Positions 51,945-62,684 of a stretch of DNA of 64,000 bases are shown one piece after another. The notes under the pieces are model-generated. The model was not told the DNA's origin, searched no databases, and saw only the letters and a program-made list of their open reading frames with translations. The stretch covers positions 682,001 to 746,000 of the forward strand of contig NZ_CP104209.1 of the NCBI RefSeq assembly GCF_025244765.1. The letters run 5' to 3'. Source of the stretch: Empedobacter stercoris. Its GTDB lineage: Bacteria > Bacteroidota > Bacteroidia > Flavobacteriales > Weeksellaceae. Made by a program: the position numbers and the translations under genes. Numbering within the stretch: the first letter of the stretch is position 1; the number at the start of each line of letters is the position of its first letter.

Positions 51945-53279
51945 TTGGAAAAGAAAAAGATTGTCATTTTAGGTGCTGGATTTGCCGGACTTAAATTAGC
52001 CCGTAAATTAAATAATAACCCACACTTTTCTGTTACACTTATTGACCGCTATAATTACCATCAATTTCAACCTCTTTTTTATCAGGTTGCAACAGCTGCT
52101 ATCAACGCGAGTGATATTTCATTCCCGATACGTAAAGTTTTTCAAAACAGTAAAAATGTAAGCGTACGATTAGCAGAAGTAACTGGAATTAACAAAGAGA
52201 AAAACGAAGTTGAAACCACAATTGGTGATTTTTCTTATGACTATTTGGTTGTTGCCATGGGATGTACCACAAATTTCTTCGGGAACAAACAAATTGAGGA
52301 ATTATCATTCCCAATGAAATCGACGAATGAAGCACTAACGCTTAAAAATCGATTACTAACAAACTTCGAGAGTGCATATTCTGCAGAAACTCCTGAAGAA
52401 TTGGAAGAAATAATGAATATTGTCGTTGTAGGTGGAGGACCAACAGGAGTTGAACTTTCAGGTGCAATTGCGCAAATGAAAAAATTTATTCTTCCGAAAG
52501 ATTACCCAGATTTAGATTTCTCTAAATTAAATATTTATTTAATTGAAGGAGGTCCAAATTTATTAGGTCCTATGTCTGATTTAGCACACAAAAAGTCTTA
52601 CGAATATTTGACGAATATGGGTGTTAATGTTTGGACAGATGGTCGCGTAACAGACTATGATGGAAAAACAATTTCTTTAGCAGATGGTCGTACAATCAAA
52701 ACTCGTAATTTGATTTGGGCTGCTGGAGTTATGGGAAATGTGCCTGAAGGTGCTGTTGCAAGAGAAGATTTACAACGAGGAAATCGTTTGAAAGTAGATC
52801 GTACGTCTAAAGTTTTAGGAACAAATAACATTTATGCAATTGGAGATATTGCTTCGATGGAAACACCGAAGTACCCTCATGGACATCCTCAATTAGCACG
52901 TGTTGCTGGAGACCAAGCTGTACAATTGGCTAAGAATTTTGACAAATTGGGGCAAGGTTTATCTGAAGATAAATTAACTTTTTTCGAATATCAAGATCCA
53001 GGTTCTATGGCAACAATTGGTAAGCGTAAAGCAGTTGTAGATTTACCTAAGTTTTCATTCTCTGGACGAATAGCTTGGTTTACTTGGATGTTCTTACACT
53101 TGATGTTAATCTTAACAGTTCGTAACAAACTGGCTATTTTCTTAAACTGGGCACAAACATATTTTACGAATGATTCCTCATTACGTATTATTGTTCGTCC
53201 TACGAAAAAAGATTTTAGATTTAATTTGAAAGGTTACAGACGTTTCCCTAAAAATCGTGAAAAAGAAATAGAAGCTTAA
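51945..53279 (+). CDS. ndh: Type II NADH dehydrogenase (NDH-2)
   Basis: A 444-residue flavoprotein. The FAD fingerprint is KIVILGAGFAGLKLARKL near the N-terminus, the NAD fingerprint VVVGGGPTGVELSGAIAQ is at the middle, and YAIGDIASM at about 290 is the second FAD motif. The C-terminus has a membrane-associating amphipathic stretch (IAWFTWMFLHLMLILTVRNKLAIF). It passes electrons from NADH to quinone without pumping protons. The start is TTG 51945. A strong terminator follows. Confidence 0.94.
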   Translation: MEKKKIVILGAGFAGLKLARKLNNNPHFSVTLIDRYNYHQFQPLFYQVATAAINASDISFPIRKVFQNSKNVSVRLAEVTGINKEKNEVETTIGDFSYDYLVVAMGCTTNFFGNKQIEELSFPMKSTNEALTLKNRLLTNFESAYSAETPEELEEIMNIVVVGGGPTGVELSGAIAQMKKFILPKDYPDLDFSKLNIYLIEGGPNLLGPMSDLAHKKSYEYLTNMGVNVWTDGRVTDYDGKTISLADGRTIKTRNLIWAAGVMGNVPEGAVAREDLQRGNRLKVDRTSKVLGTNNIYAIGDIASMETPKYPHGHPQLARVAGDQAVQLAKNFDKLGQGLSEDKLTFFEYQDPGSMATIGKRKAVVDLPKFSFSGRIAWFTWMFLHLMLILTVRNKLAIFLNWAQTYFTNDSSLRIIVRPTKKDFRFNLKGYRRFPKNREKEIEA

Positions 53280-53295
53280 AAAACTTTATTCAATA

Positions 53296-53327
53296 AAAAA
53301 AATCCGCTATTTGTAGCGGATTTTTTT
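53296..53327. terminator. Terminator between ndh and the lipoprotein gene
   Basis: AAAAATCCGCTA and TAGCGGATTTTT pair over a TTTG loop, flanked by A and T runs. Confidence 0.92.
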
Positions 53328-53345
53328 ATGATTGATAATCAAATT

Positions 53346-53999
53346 TTATTTTCTTGCTGAAGGTCTTCTAACACCTGATTTTACTCTATTCGTAGAAGCT
53401 GACTTTGCACTTACTTCACCTTTTGCCGATTTGTTGTATAATTGAATAAATTCAAATAATCCATCAAAATCACCTGTTAACGTTTTTCCGTTTACTACTC
53501 TTAGCGCAAAATTAGATGATAATAAACTTCTACCATAAGGATCAGAATAATTTGTAAGATTAATAGAGCCAGAAGAAAAATCTGAATCTAATAAGGCAAA
53601 TGAACCTGAATTTAGTACGGGTACATAATCTTGCATAATCGGATTTTCATAATACTCAATATAATCTAATCCTCTTTCATTAGATTCTGTTACATATGTA
53701 CCGTTAAATTTCAAATCGTCTCTTTGGTAAACTTCTAAATACAGATAAGATCCATTCAATTTACCATTTTTAGGAACAGGATTCGTCGATAACTCTACAC
53801 TATAATAATATCCCCCATCTGCTTGTTCAATATCCGCAACAACTGCATTTCTAAGCGGAAACGAAACACCATCATAATTGATCTCACCAACGTTTACAAC
53901 ATCAGGTACATAATCATAATACCCGTCATCATCATTAATACATGATGTTAACGTAATTGATGAGACAGCTAACATTGCTAAAAATATAATTTTTTTCAT
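53346..53999 (-). CDS. Lipoprotein with acidic post-Cys residues, function unknown
   Basis: A 217-residue lipoprotein with lipobox LTSC (Cys20) followed by INDDDGYYDY. Acidic residues just after the lipidated Cys are the type of signal that sends Bacteroidota lipoproteins to the cell surface, so it may be surface exposed. The body is beta-rich with aromatic residues and ends in a basic, low-complexity tail (SAKSASTNRVKSGVRRPSARK). No family recognised. Confidence 0.75.
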   Translation of the reverse strand: MKKIIFLAMLAVSSITLTSCINDDDGYYDYVPDVVNVGEINYDGVSFPLRNAVVADIEQADGGYYYSVELSTNPVPKNGKLNGSYLYLEVYQRDDLKFNGTYVTESNERGLDYIEYYENPIMQDYVPVLNSGSFALLDSDFSSGSINLTNYSDPYGRSLLSSNFALRVVNGKTLTGDFDGLFEFIQLYNKSAKGEVSAKSASTNRVKSGVRRPSARK

Positions 54000-54080
54000 A
54001 ATTTCTAAATTTTCAAACTAATCTTGTTTGCTCAATACAAATAACGTGCTAAAATAATTAGAACATTAATTATTGATATA

Positions 54081-54112
54081 AAAAAAAGTGTTGCTAAATG
54101 ATGCAACACTTT
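54081..54112. terminator. Terminator after the Nif3 operon
   Basis: AAAGTGTTGC (54085-54094) pairs with GCAACACTTT (54103-54112) over an 8-base loop; on the minus strand a U-run encoded by 54081-54087 follows. Confidence 0.85.
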
Positions 54113-54143
54113 GGTTTTAAATAAAATATTTTAAGAATGAAGA

Positions 54144-54929
54144 TTATCCTTTGATGACAATTTCCATTTTTTCTTGCTCTTCTAAAGCCAATTCCAAGTC
54201 AACTAAAATACGACCTGAATGCTCATCAGCAATAATTTTTTTACGTTGAGCAATATCCATTTGTCTTTGAGGTGGAATTGTAAAGAAAGATCCAGCAGAA
54301 GCACCACGTTGAACTGGAACAACAGCTAAACCATTTTTAACAGAACCTCTAATGCGGTTGTAAGCGTCTAATAATCTTTGTTCGATTTTAGCAGAATACT
54401 CAATAGATAATTTCATTAATGTATTTTCTTCTTTCTCTGTATCTTTTACAATTGTATCTAATTCCGCTTTTTTGTGCTCTAAATGCTCTTTCATCGAAGC
54501 TAATTTTGTGTTAAACTCTTCGATTTGAGTATTTTTTTGTTGAATTTTGATTGTAAACTCACGAATACGTTTTTCAGCTAATTCGATTTCCAAACCTTGG
54601 TATTCAACCTCTTTTGCTAAAGCATCAAACTCTCTGTTGTTACGAACGTTATCTTGTTGCTTTGTGTATTTCTTAATTAAAGCTTCTGCATTTTTAATTG
54701 CTTCTTTCTTCAATTTAATTTCTTCATCCAAACCTTTCGTTTCGTCAACTACTTTTTGGATTCTCGTTTCTAATTGTGCAACATCGTCGCTCAAATCTTC
54801 AACCTCTAAAGGTAATTCACCTCTTGTGTTTCTGATTTCATCTAAACGTGAATCAATTAATTGCAAGTCGTATAACGCGCGAAGCTTTTCTTCGACGCTT
54901 AGTTCTTTGATATTTTTTGTTTCAGACAT
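54144..54929 (-). CDS. CT398-like coiled-coil protein with a zinc-ribbon domain that has lost its cysteines
   Basis: ATG 54929 gives 261 residues, starting 3 bases past the Nif3 stop; the longer ATG would overlap nif3. The bulk is a long coiled-coil hairpin (residues ~15-180). The C-terminal domain aligns with the C4 zinc ribbon: VVPVQRGASAGSFFTIPPQRQ and ADEHSGRILVD sit where relatives have CGGC and CEYCG. None of the four Cys is present, so zinc binding is lost. It is the last gene of the Nif3 operon. Function unknown, perhaps secretion or cell-division scaffolding in relatives. Confidence 0.85.
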   Translation of the reverse strand: MSETKNIKELSVEEKLRALYDLQLIDSRLDEIRNTRGELPLEVEDLSDDVAQLETRIQKVVDETKGLDEEIKLKKEAIKNAEALIKKYTKQQDNVRNNREFDALAKEVEYQGLEIELAEKRIREFTIKIQQKNTQIEEFNTKLASMKEHLEHKKAELDTIVKDTEKEENTLMKLSIEYSAKIEQRLLDAYNRIRGSVKNGLAVVPVQRGASAGSFFTIPPQRQMDIAQRKKIIADEHSGRILVDLELALEEQEKMEIVIKG

Positions 54930-54931
54930 AG

Positions 54932-56029
54932 TTAACAATAATTAACAGGATTGGTATTAATTCCAGAATTAAAGACCACAAAATTAGTAAATTTTTCTTT
55001 AAGATACGAAGTTATTAAGTTTTTTGTAAACTGTTCTGACTCGAAATGTCCAATATCTGCCAAAACAAGCTTATTTTCAGCAGTAAAAAAATCGTGATAT
55101 TTCAAATCTGCAGTAATATAAATGTCCGCTCCGGCCGAAATTGCATTTTTTATTCCAAAAGCACCAGACCCACCAAGTACTGCTACTTTTTTAATTTTTT
55201 TATTCAATAATTTCGAATGACGAATGGCAGGCGTATTCATCTGTGATTTTAGATAATTGAAAAAATCCATTTCATCCATTTCATTTTCCAATTCACCAAT
55301 CATTCCGATTCCTACATAATTATTTAAATTATTCAATGAAATAACAGAATATGCAACCTCTTCGTACGGATGATTTTTAAATAAAGCGTTCATAATATCA
55401 CCTTCCAAATGTTGTGGCATCACAATTTCTATTCGCGTTTCATTTACCGTTTCTAACTTGCCTACTTCTCCAATAAACGGATTTGCGCCATCAATTGGTC
55501 TGAAATTTCCTTTTCCTTCTACGGTAAAACCACACGAATCATAATTACCAATTTTTCCTGCTCCAGCTTTATACAATGCATTTTTCAATGTTTCTGCATG
55601 TTCTGTAGGAACATAAGTAATCAACTGCTTAAGTGTTTGCGTTTTTGGAATTAAAATCTTTGTATTGAATAACGCTAATTTTTCGGAGATTTTAAAATTT
55701 ACGCCAACTTTAGAGTTGTCTAAGGCTGTATGTGTTGCATAAATATTAATTCCATGCTTTATAGCTGTCATAACAGCTTTTTCAACATAAGTTTTTCCAT
55801 TCAATTTCTTTAAACCAGAAAAAATAATTGGGTGGAAACTAACAATTAAATTACAATTTTTCTCAATCGCTTCTTCAACTACTTCAGGTGTTGTATCAAG
55901 TGTGACCAAAATACCTGTAACCTCATCGTTGTAATCACCAACCAATAATCCTACATTGTCAAAATCTTCGGCATAAGCCAAAGGAGCTATTTCTTCCATC
56001 GCAGAAGCGACATCTTTTACGTGTATCAT
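54932..56029 (-). CDS. Nif3-like dinuclear metal center protein (YbgI/YqfO)
   Basis: A 365-residue protein with both halves of the Nif3 fold. It begins VKDVASAMEEIAPLAYAEDFDNVGLLVGD and has HPIIFSGLKKL and TAHTALD-like metal residues (ATHTALDN), plus a middle insert domain (YVPTEHAETLKNALYKAG) typical of the YqfO type. The end has ADIGHFESEQF. It is a metal hydrolase-like protein, with the physiological substrate unsettled. It overlaps the acetyltransferase by 4 bases (ATGA). Confidence 0.92.
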   Translation of the reverse strand: MIHVKDVASAMEEIAPLAYAEDFDNVGLLVGDYNDEVTGILVTLDTTPEVVEEAIEKNCNLIVSFHPIIFSGLKKLNGKTYVEKAVMTAIKHGINIYATHTALDNSKVGVNFKISEKLALFNTKILIPKTQTLKQLITYVPTEHAETLKNALYKAGAGKIGNYDSCGFTVEGKGNFRPIDGANPFIGEVGKLETVNETRIEIVMPQHLEGDIMNALFKNHPYEEVAYSVISLNNLNNYVGIGMIGELENEMDEMDFFNYLKSQMNTPAIRHSKLLNKKIKKVAVLGGSGAFGIKNAISAGADIYITADLKYHDFFTAENKLVLADIGHFESEQFTKNLITSYLKEKFTNFVVFNSGINTNPVNYC

Positions 56030-56517
56030 TTTATTTTATTCAAAATCAATTTTTCAGTTGGAAGATCGTGTTCGATTCCTTTCCAATACGATTCAAAATT
56101 AAATTTTTCTAACAACTTTCGCGAAGCAATGTTATCAGGATCGATAACCGCCATCACTTTCAAATCGGGGAATTTATTTCGAGATTCAGAAAGTAAATGT
56201 TCGCAAACCATTGTACCAAAACCTTTTCTCCAAAATTCTTTCTTTAACATATAACCTATTTCCAGCGAATTTTCGATATGTTTATTATAAACTAATTTAC
56301 AATCTCCCAAAAAATTATCTTCATCATCATAAACTTTAAAAAACCCTAAGTTTTCATCAACCGAGCTTTTCTCTAAAATAGAAGTGAATTTATGATTTGC
56401 TTGTTCTTTATTCAGACCTTTTCCGGTAATATACTTCATTTGATCATCGTCCTGAACAAGCGTGTAATATTCGTTAAAATCTGAAGGTTTATACTTTTCG
56501 AATCGAAGTTTCTTCAT
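56026..56517 (-). CDS. GNAT-family acetyltransferase, RimJ/RimL type
   Basis: A 163-residue protein with NSLEIGYMLKKEFWRKGFGTMVCEHLL, where KKEFWRKGFG is the acetyl-CoA loop, and ASRKLLEKFNFESYWKG. It probably acetylates an amine or a protein N-terminus. It overlaps the APH-type kinase by 29 bases and the Nif3 gene by 4. Confidence 0.88.
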   Translation of the reverse strand: MKKLRFEKYKPSDFNEYYTLVQDDDQMKYITGKGLNKEQANHKFTSILEKSSVDENLGFFKVYDDEDNFLGDCKLVYNKHIENSLEIGYMLKKEFWRKGFGTMVCEHLLSESRNKFPDLKVMAVIDPDNIASRKLLEKFNFESYWKGIEHDLPTEKLILNKIK

Positions 56518-57520
56518 GAAATTTTGTTAATGCTTTTAATAAATTGATTTGATTTATCGTACGATTAAGATTCTGTTTTGGATAAGTAATCGAATAATAA
56601 ACATCATTATTCAAATAATCGCCTAAAAATCTAACCGCTTGGATATAAATTACAATATACGCAACAAAATCCATATTTTCTACTTCAACAGTTTGTAAAT
56701 CATTTTTTAAATGTTCTAAAAACCCACGTTTAACTGCTTCATAATAGCTTGATTCAAAAATATTTTCTGCCGTTGGATCATCTTCTTGTTTTAGATTCGC
56801 ATAGGTTCTTATCATATCACCAAAATCGCACAAAATGTTTCCTGGCATAATTGTATCCCAATCTATTAGAGCGATTGCTTGTGAATGATTTTCACTATTA
56901 AACAAAAAATTACTCAATTTTGCATCCGCATGAACGACACGTTTTGGAAAATCAATTGCTAAATATTCTTTTACTTTTGATGCATTGTCTAAAATATAAT
57001 TGATTTCGTATTTTGTTTCTTGTAATCGTTCTTCTGAAGCATTTTGTAAGGCTTCATTAAAATCTTGCATTCGTTTTTGATAATCCAAAAAACCATCAAT
57101 CGACGGATGAATTTCTTCAATATCTAAATCCAATAGAAACGAATGAAATTGACTTATAGTCTTCGCCGCTTCATAAGCTTGTTCAGCAGATTCTACTTTA
57201 TCAAAACAAACAGAATTAGAAATATAGGATGTTAAGCGCCAAGTTTCTTCATTTTCTACAGCTAAAAGATTTCCTTTCAAATCTGGAATAATTTCGATGA
57301 GTTGTTTGGGATAATTCTTTGCTTTAAGATGAGTAGAAACTTGTTGAATATTGTTTGAAATAATTTCGGGATGAGGAAAAACCTTTGTATTTATTTTCTG
57401 TAAAATGTATTTTTTTCCTTGCTGATTGATTTCATAAGTAGAGTTAATCCAACCAGAACTGATTGGATTAACAACTATTTGATCAATATTTTCGAAATAA
57501 TGTTTTAATATTTCTTCCAT
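56489..57520 (-). CDS. APH-family sugar kinase (N-acetylhexosamine kinase-like)
   Basis: A 343-residue kinase of the aminoglycoside phosphotransferase fold. The N-lobe is GWINSTYEINQQGKKYILQKIN, the catalytic loop VVHADAKLSNFLFN with the Asp in HADAKLSN, and the metal Asp in LIDWDTIMPGNILCDFGD. Families of this shape include the anomeric N-acetylhexosamine 1-kinases. Context supports this: it lies 7 bases after a sugar nucleotidyltransferase and in the operon with GH109. It is not expected to be an antibiotic-resistance gene. Confidence 0.8.
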   Translation of the reverse strand: MEEILKHYFENIDQIVVNPISSGWINSTYEINQQGKKYILQKINTKVFPHPEIISNNIQQVSTHLKAKNYPKQLIEIIPDLKGNLLAVENEETWRLTSYISNSVCFDKVESAEQAYEAAKTISQFHSFLLDLDIEEIHPSIDGFLDYQKRMQDFNEALQNASEERLQETKYEINYILDNASKVKEYLAIDFPKRVVHADAKLSNFLFNSENHSQAIALIDWDTIMPGNILCDFGDMIRTYANLKQEDDPTAENIFESSYYEAVKRGFLEHLKNDLQTVEVENMDFVAYIVIYIQAVRFLGDYLNNDVYYSITYPKQNLNRTINQINLLKALTKFHEETSIRKV

Positions 57521-57527
57521 TCTATTT

Positions 57528-59823
<2,296 letters not shown>

Positions 59824-59890
59824 TTACTTAAAATTTAGAAGATGCAAAATATTAAAAAAAATCAATAAACTACGCTGTGATCAATTAAAA

Positions 59891-60775
59891 TTAATAGCTT
59901 TTTGGTGAGTCTTTAGGAAAAACTATAATAAATTCTGTTGTAGTAATATTTTCGTTTTTGGATTTGATTACAGATAATTTTTCATTTAAATCAGCTGTTT
60001 CCAGAATTTCAATTACTGCAATTTTCAGATTTGGTCGAAAAAATTTCAAATACCAATAAATTCCACCATAATTTTTCGAATGATAATCTCCATTGTAATG
60101 AAGAAAGAGAGCGTTTTCGTTCCAATTATTTAAAATAGATTCTGCCATCGTTGCATCTTTTAATGCTTGTGCCGCGACAAATTGTTTCGCTTTTATACCA
60201 GCATGATCTCCCATCATTTTTATCATTTCCGGATAACCAGGTGCTTCATAATCTATCGTAATTGGGAGTCTCGCTAAAAGCAATTTTTCATTTGTTGATA
60301 TGGTATCCAACGATTCTAAACCATTTTTTGACACATAGGATGCATATTGACGTGTTACATTTGTTGCAATAAAATCTAAATTCTTCTCTTTCGCAAAATC
60401 TACTAATGGCTTATAATCCGTTTTATAATTACTCCAAAGTTTTGTATTTTTCTGAAATTCAATATCCGAAATAGTACCTTTCAGATAATTTGTTAATTGA
60501 TTTTGTTGATGTCGTTCAAACATTTCCGCACCAAGAATCAACTGATTTCCTTTTACTTCGTACAACGCTTTTGTTGTCTGCAATTGTAACCAATGATTAA
60601 CCGCATTATTATGATGTTCACCAAAAAGAACAACATCATATTTCGATAATTCTTTGATCATTTTACCAAAATCAGTTTTTCTTTCGTTCTTATTATAAAT
60701 TTGATAAACTTTTTTGTCTTGCGCATTTAACTGTATCGAAACAATGATAAATAAGGTGTATAAAATGGTTTTCAT
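59891..60775 (-). CDS. ChaN-like exported heme/iron-associated protein
   Basis: From ATG 60775 the product has 294 residues, with a signal peptide ending NAQ (MKTILYTLFIIVSIQLNAQ). The earlier ATG would spoil the signal. VVLFGEHHNNAVNHWLQL near residue 40, LGAEMFERHQQ, FIATNVTRQYA and LFLHYNGDYHS match the ChaN family, whose members bind heme through conserved acids and histidines. It should be in the periplasm or on the envelope. No heme receptor is adjacent. The next gene is divergent. Confidence 0.88.
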   Translation of the reverse strand: MKTILYTLFIIVSIQLNAQDKKVYQIYNKNERKTDFGKMIKELSKYDVVLFGEHHNNAVNHWLQLQTTKALYEVKGNQLILGAEMFERHQQNQLTNYLKGTISDIEFQKNTKLWSNYKTDYKPLVDFAKEKNLDFIATNVTRQYASYVSKNGLESLDTISTNEKLLLARLPITIDYEAPGYPEMIKMMGDHAGIKAKQFVAAQALKDATMAESILNNWNENALFLHYNGDYHSKNYGGIYWYLKFFRPNLKIAVIEILETADLNEKLSVIKSKNENITTTEFIIVFPKDSPKSY

Positions 60776-60850
60776 ATTATTTAAATTAATTCTAAATTGT
60801 AACAAATTAACGAAAAACTATACCAATAAAGATAAACAAATTCAACTACG

Positions 60851-61747
60851 ATGAATAAAGTTCTTGAAATAACTCAACTAACTAAAAAATTTGGCAATTT
60901 TACAGCTGTCAACGACGTTACTTTTTCTGTCGAGAAAGGAAACGTGTATGGACTACTTGGACCAAATGGAAGTGGAAAATCAACAACATTAGGAATGATT
61001 CTTAACGTAATTAACCCTACAGCAGGCTCTTGGAAATGGTTCGGAAAAGAACCAGACAACGATTCGTTGAAGAAAATTGGTGCTATTATCGAAAGTCCTA
61101 AATTTTATCCTTATTTATCAGCTCAAAAAAATCTTGAAATTGTAGCCGATATCAAAGAAGCAAATTATGCGAAGATTGATGAAAAACTTGAATTAGTTGG
61201 CTTACTTTCTCGTAAAAAAGATAAATTTCAACAATATTCTTTAGGAATGAAACAACGTTTAGCAATTGCTGCAGCCTTGTTAAATGATCCTGAAGTTTTG
61301 ATTTTAGACGAACCTACAAATGGTTTAGATCCACAAGGAATTATTCAAATTCGTGAGTTGATTATTAAAATTGCACAGCAAGGAACAACTATTATTTTGG
61401 CAAGTCATTTATTAGACGAGGTTGAAAAAGTATGTTCGCATGTAGTGGTGCTTAATCAAGGAAAAATGTTGTATGCCGGTTCTGTAGACCAAATGAATTC
61501 GAGTTTTGGAAGTATTGAAGTTGCTGCACAAAATATGGAAAGTTTAGAATACGCCTTAAAAACTTTCTCTTTTGTTTCGAAAGTAACCAAAGAAAATAAC
61601 AAACTTTTAGCTGTGCTTGCAGAAGAAAAGGAACCTGCAGAAATTAACAAAATGCTTTATGAACAAGGAATTGTCGTGAATCATTTAGTAAAACGCAAAG
61701 AATCTTTAGAGCAACAATTTTTCCAACTTATCCAAAAACAAAATTAA
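60851..61747 (+). CDS. ABC transporter ATP-binding protein
   Basis: A 298-residue ATPase with Walker A GPNGSGKST (K43), the signature YSLGMKQRLAIA, Walker B VLILDEPTNGLDPQGI and the H-loop ASHLLDEVE. Its C-terminal extension (EIAAQNMESLEYAL-type segment) is typical of the bacitracin/CcmA-like exporters. It pairs with the permease one base downstream. The exported substrate is unknown. Confidence 0.94.
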   Translation: MNKVLEITQLTKKFGNFTAVNDVTFSVEKGNVYGLLGPNGSGKSTTLGMILNVINPTAGSWKWFGKEPDNDSLKKIGAIIESPKFYPYLSAQKNLEIVADIKEANYAKIDEKLELVGLLSRKKDKFQQYSLGMKQRLAIAAALLNDPEVLILDEPTNGLDPQGIIQIRELIIKIAQQGTTIILASHLLDEVEKVCSHVVVLNQGKMLYAGSVDQMNSSFGSIEVAAQNMESLEYALKTFSFVSKVTKENNKLLAVLAEEKEPAEINKMLYEQGIVVNHLVKRKESLEQQFFQLIQKQN

Positions 61748-61748
61748 C

Positions 61749-62579
61749 ATGATCAGATTATTCAACATAGAATGGAACAAATTATTCTACAACAAAGGAA
61801 CGAGAATCTTCATCATTTTATATTTCTTGATGATTCTTTTAATGGGAATTACACTACCTAATTTCAAACCAATGATGAATGGAGTTGAAATAGATTTCAT
61901 TAAACTTGGTGCATTAGAGTTCCCAGTAATTTGGCACAATATCACATGGTTAGTTGCATTCGGAAAATTCTTTTTAGCCATTATTGTTATTAATAATATT
62001 ACCAATGAATATTCTTTCGGTACATTCAAACAAAACACAATAGACGGTTTATCTAAAACAGAATTTATCAATTCAAAAGTCTTAATGAATGTTGTTATTT
62101 CATTGATTTCAACTTTTTTAGTTGGTGTATTGGTTTTTGGATTAGGCTCTTATTTTAGCGAAAAATTTGATTTCGTGAACGGTATTGAGTTTTTAGGTGG
62201 ATATTTTATTGAAATCTTCGCTTATATCGTATTTGCCATGTTTTTATCATTTTTATTAAAGAAAAGTGCTTTTGCAATTTTATCTTTAATTGTATTAAAC
62301 ATCGTAGAATCTGTTGTAAAAGCTATCGAATTTTTAGTTCGATTTGGAAAACAACCACCAAGTAATCCTGAAGAAATAAAGCTATTATCAAATTATTTAC
62401 CTTTAAATTCAAACGGAAAAATCATCGATTATCCTTCAGTAGATATACAACAAGCCTTGATGAAAAGTAAATTATTTGTTCCAGATTCTATTCAATGGGA
62501 ATATTTTGGAATCAATGTTTTTTACATCATTTTATTTTTAGGTTTATCCTTATTGATTATTAAAAAAAGAGATTTGTAA
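61749..62579 (+). CDS. ABC-2 type transporter permease
   Basis: A 276-residue membrane protein with about six helices (for example IFIILYFLMILLMGI near residue 20 and YIILFLGLSLLIIK at the end). It follows the ATPase gene directly, so the two form one exporter. In the family these act in antibiotic, lipid or signal export. A terminator ends the pair. Confidence 0.88.
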   Translation: MIRLFNIEWNKLFYNKGTRIFIILYFLMILLMGITLPNFKPMMNGVEIDFIKLGALEFPVIWHNITWLVAFGKFFLAIIVINNITNEYSFGTFKQNTIDGLSKTEFINSKVLMNVVISLISTFLVGVLVFGLGSYFSEKFDFVNGIEFLGGYFIEIFAYIVFAMFLSFLLKKSAFAILSLIVLNIVESVVKAIEFLVRFGKQPPSNPEEIKLLSNYLPLNSNGKIIDYPSVDIQQALMKSKLFVPDSIQWEYFGINVFYIILFLGLSLLIIKKRDL

Positions 62580-62602
62580 ATCATTTCTTAACTCAAAAAT
62601 TC

Positions 62603-62635
62603 AAAAATCCTATTCAACTCGAATAGGATTTTTTA
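62603..62635. terminator. Terminator after the ABC transporter pair
   Basis: AAAAATCCTATTC and GAATAGGATTTTT pair over an AACTC loop. Confidence 0.92.
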
Positions 62636-62671
62636 TTTCACTTCGCACTTCCACTTTTTAAGTTGTTTGTT

Positions 62672-62679
62672 TATCTTTG
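62672..62679 (+). promoter_or_regulatory. Candidate -7 box (TATCTTTG) for nrnA
   Basis: TATCTTTG ends 5 bases before ATG 62685. It lies inside the longest possible frame, showing that the TTG start at 62667 is not used. Confidence 0.6.
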
Positions 62680-62684
62680 CAACT

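Noticed and set aside
56489-57520. Aminoglycoside resistance gene (APH fold)
   Set aside because: Context with a sugar nucleotidyltransferase and GH109 and the general APH sequence fit a sugar kinase better.
62667-62684. TTG start of nrnA at 62667
   Set aside because: It lies upstream of and across the TATCTTTG promoter box; ATG 62685 is preferred.
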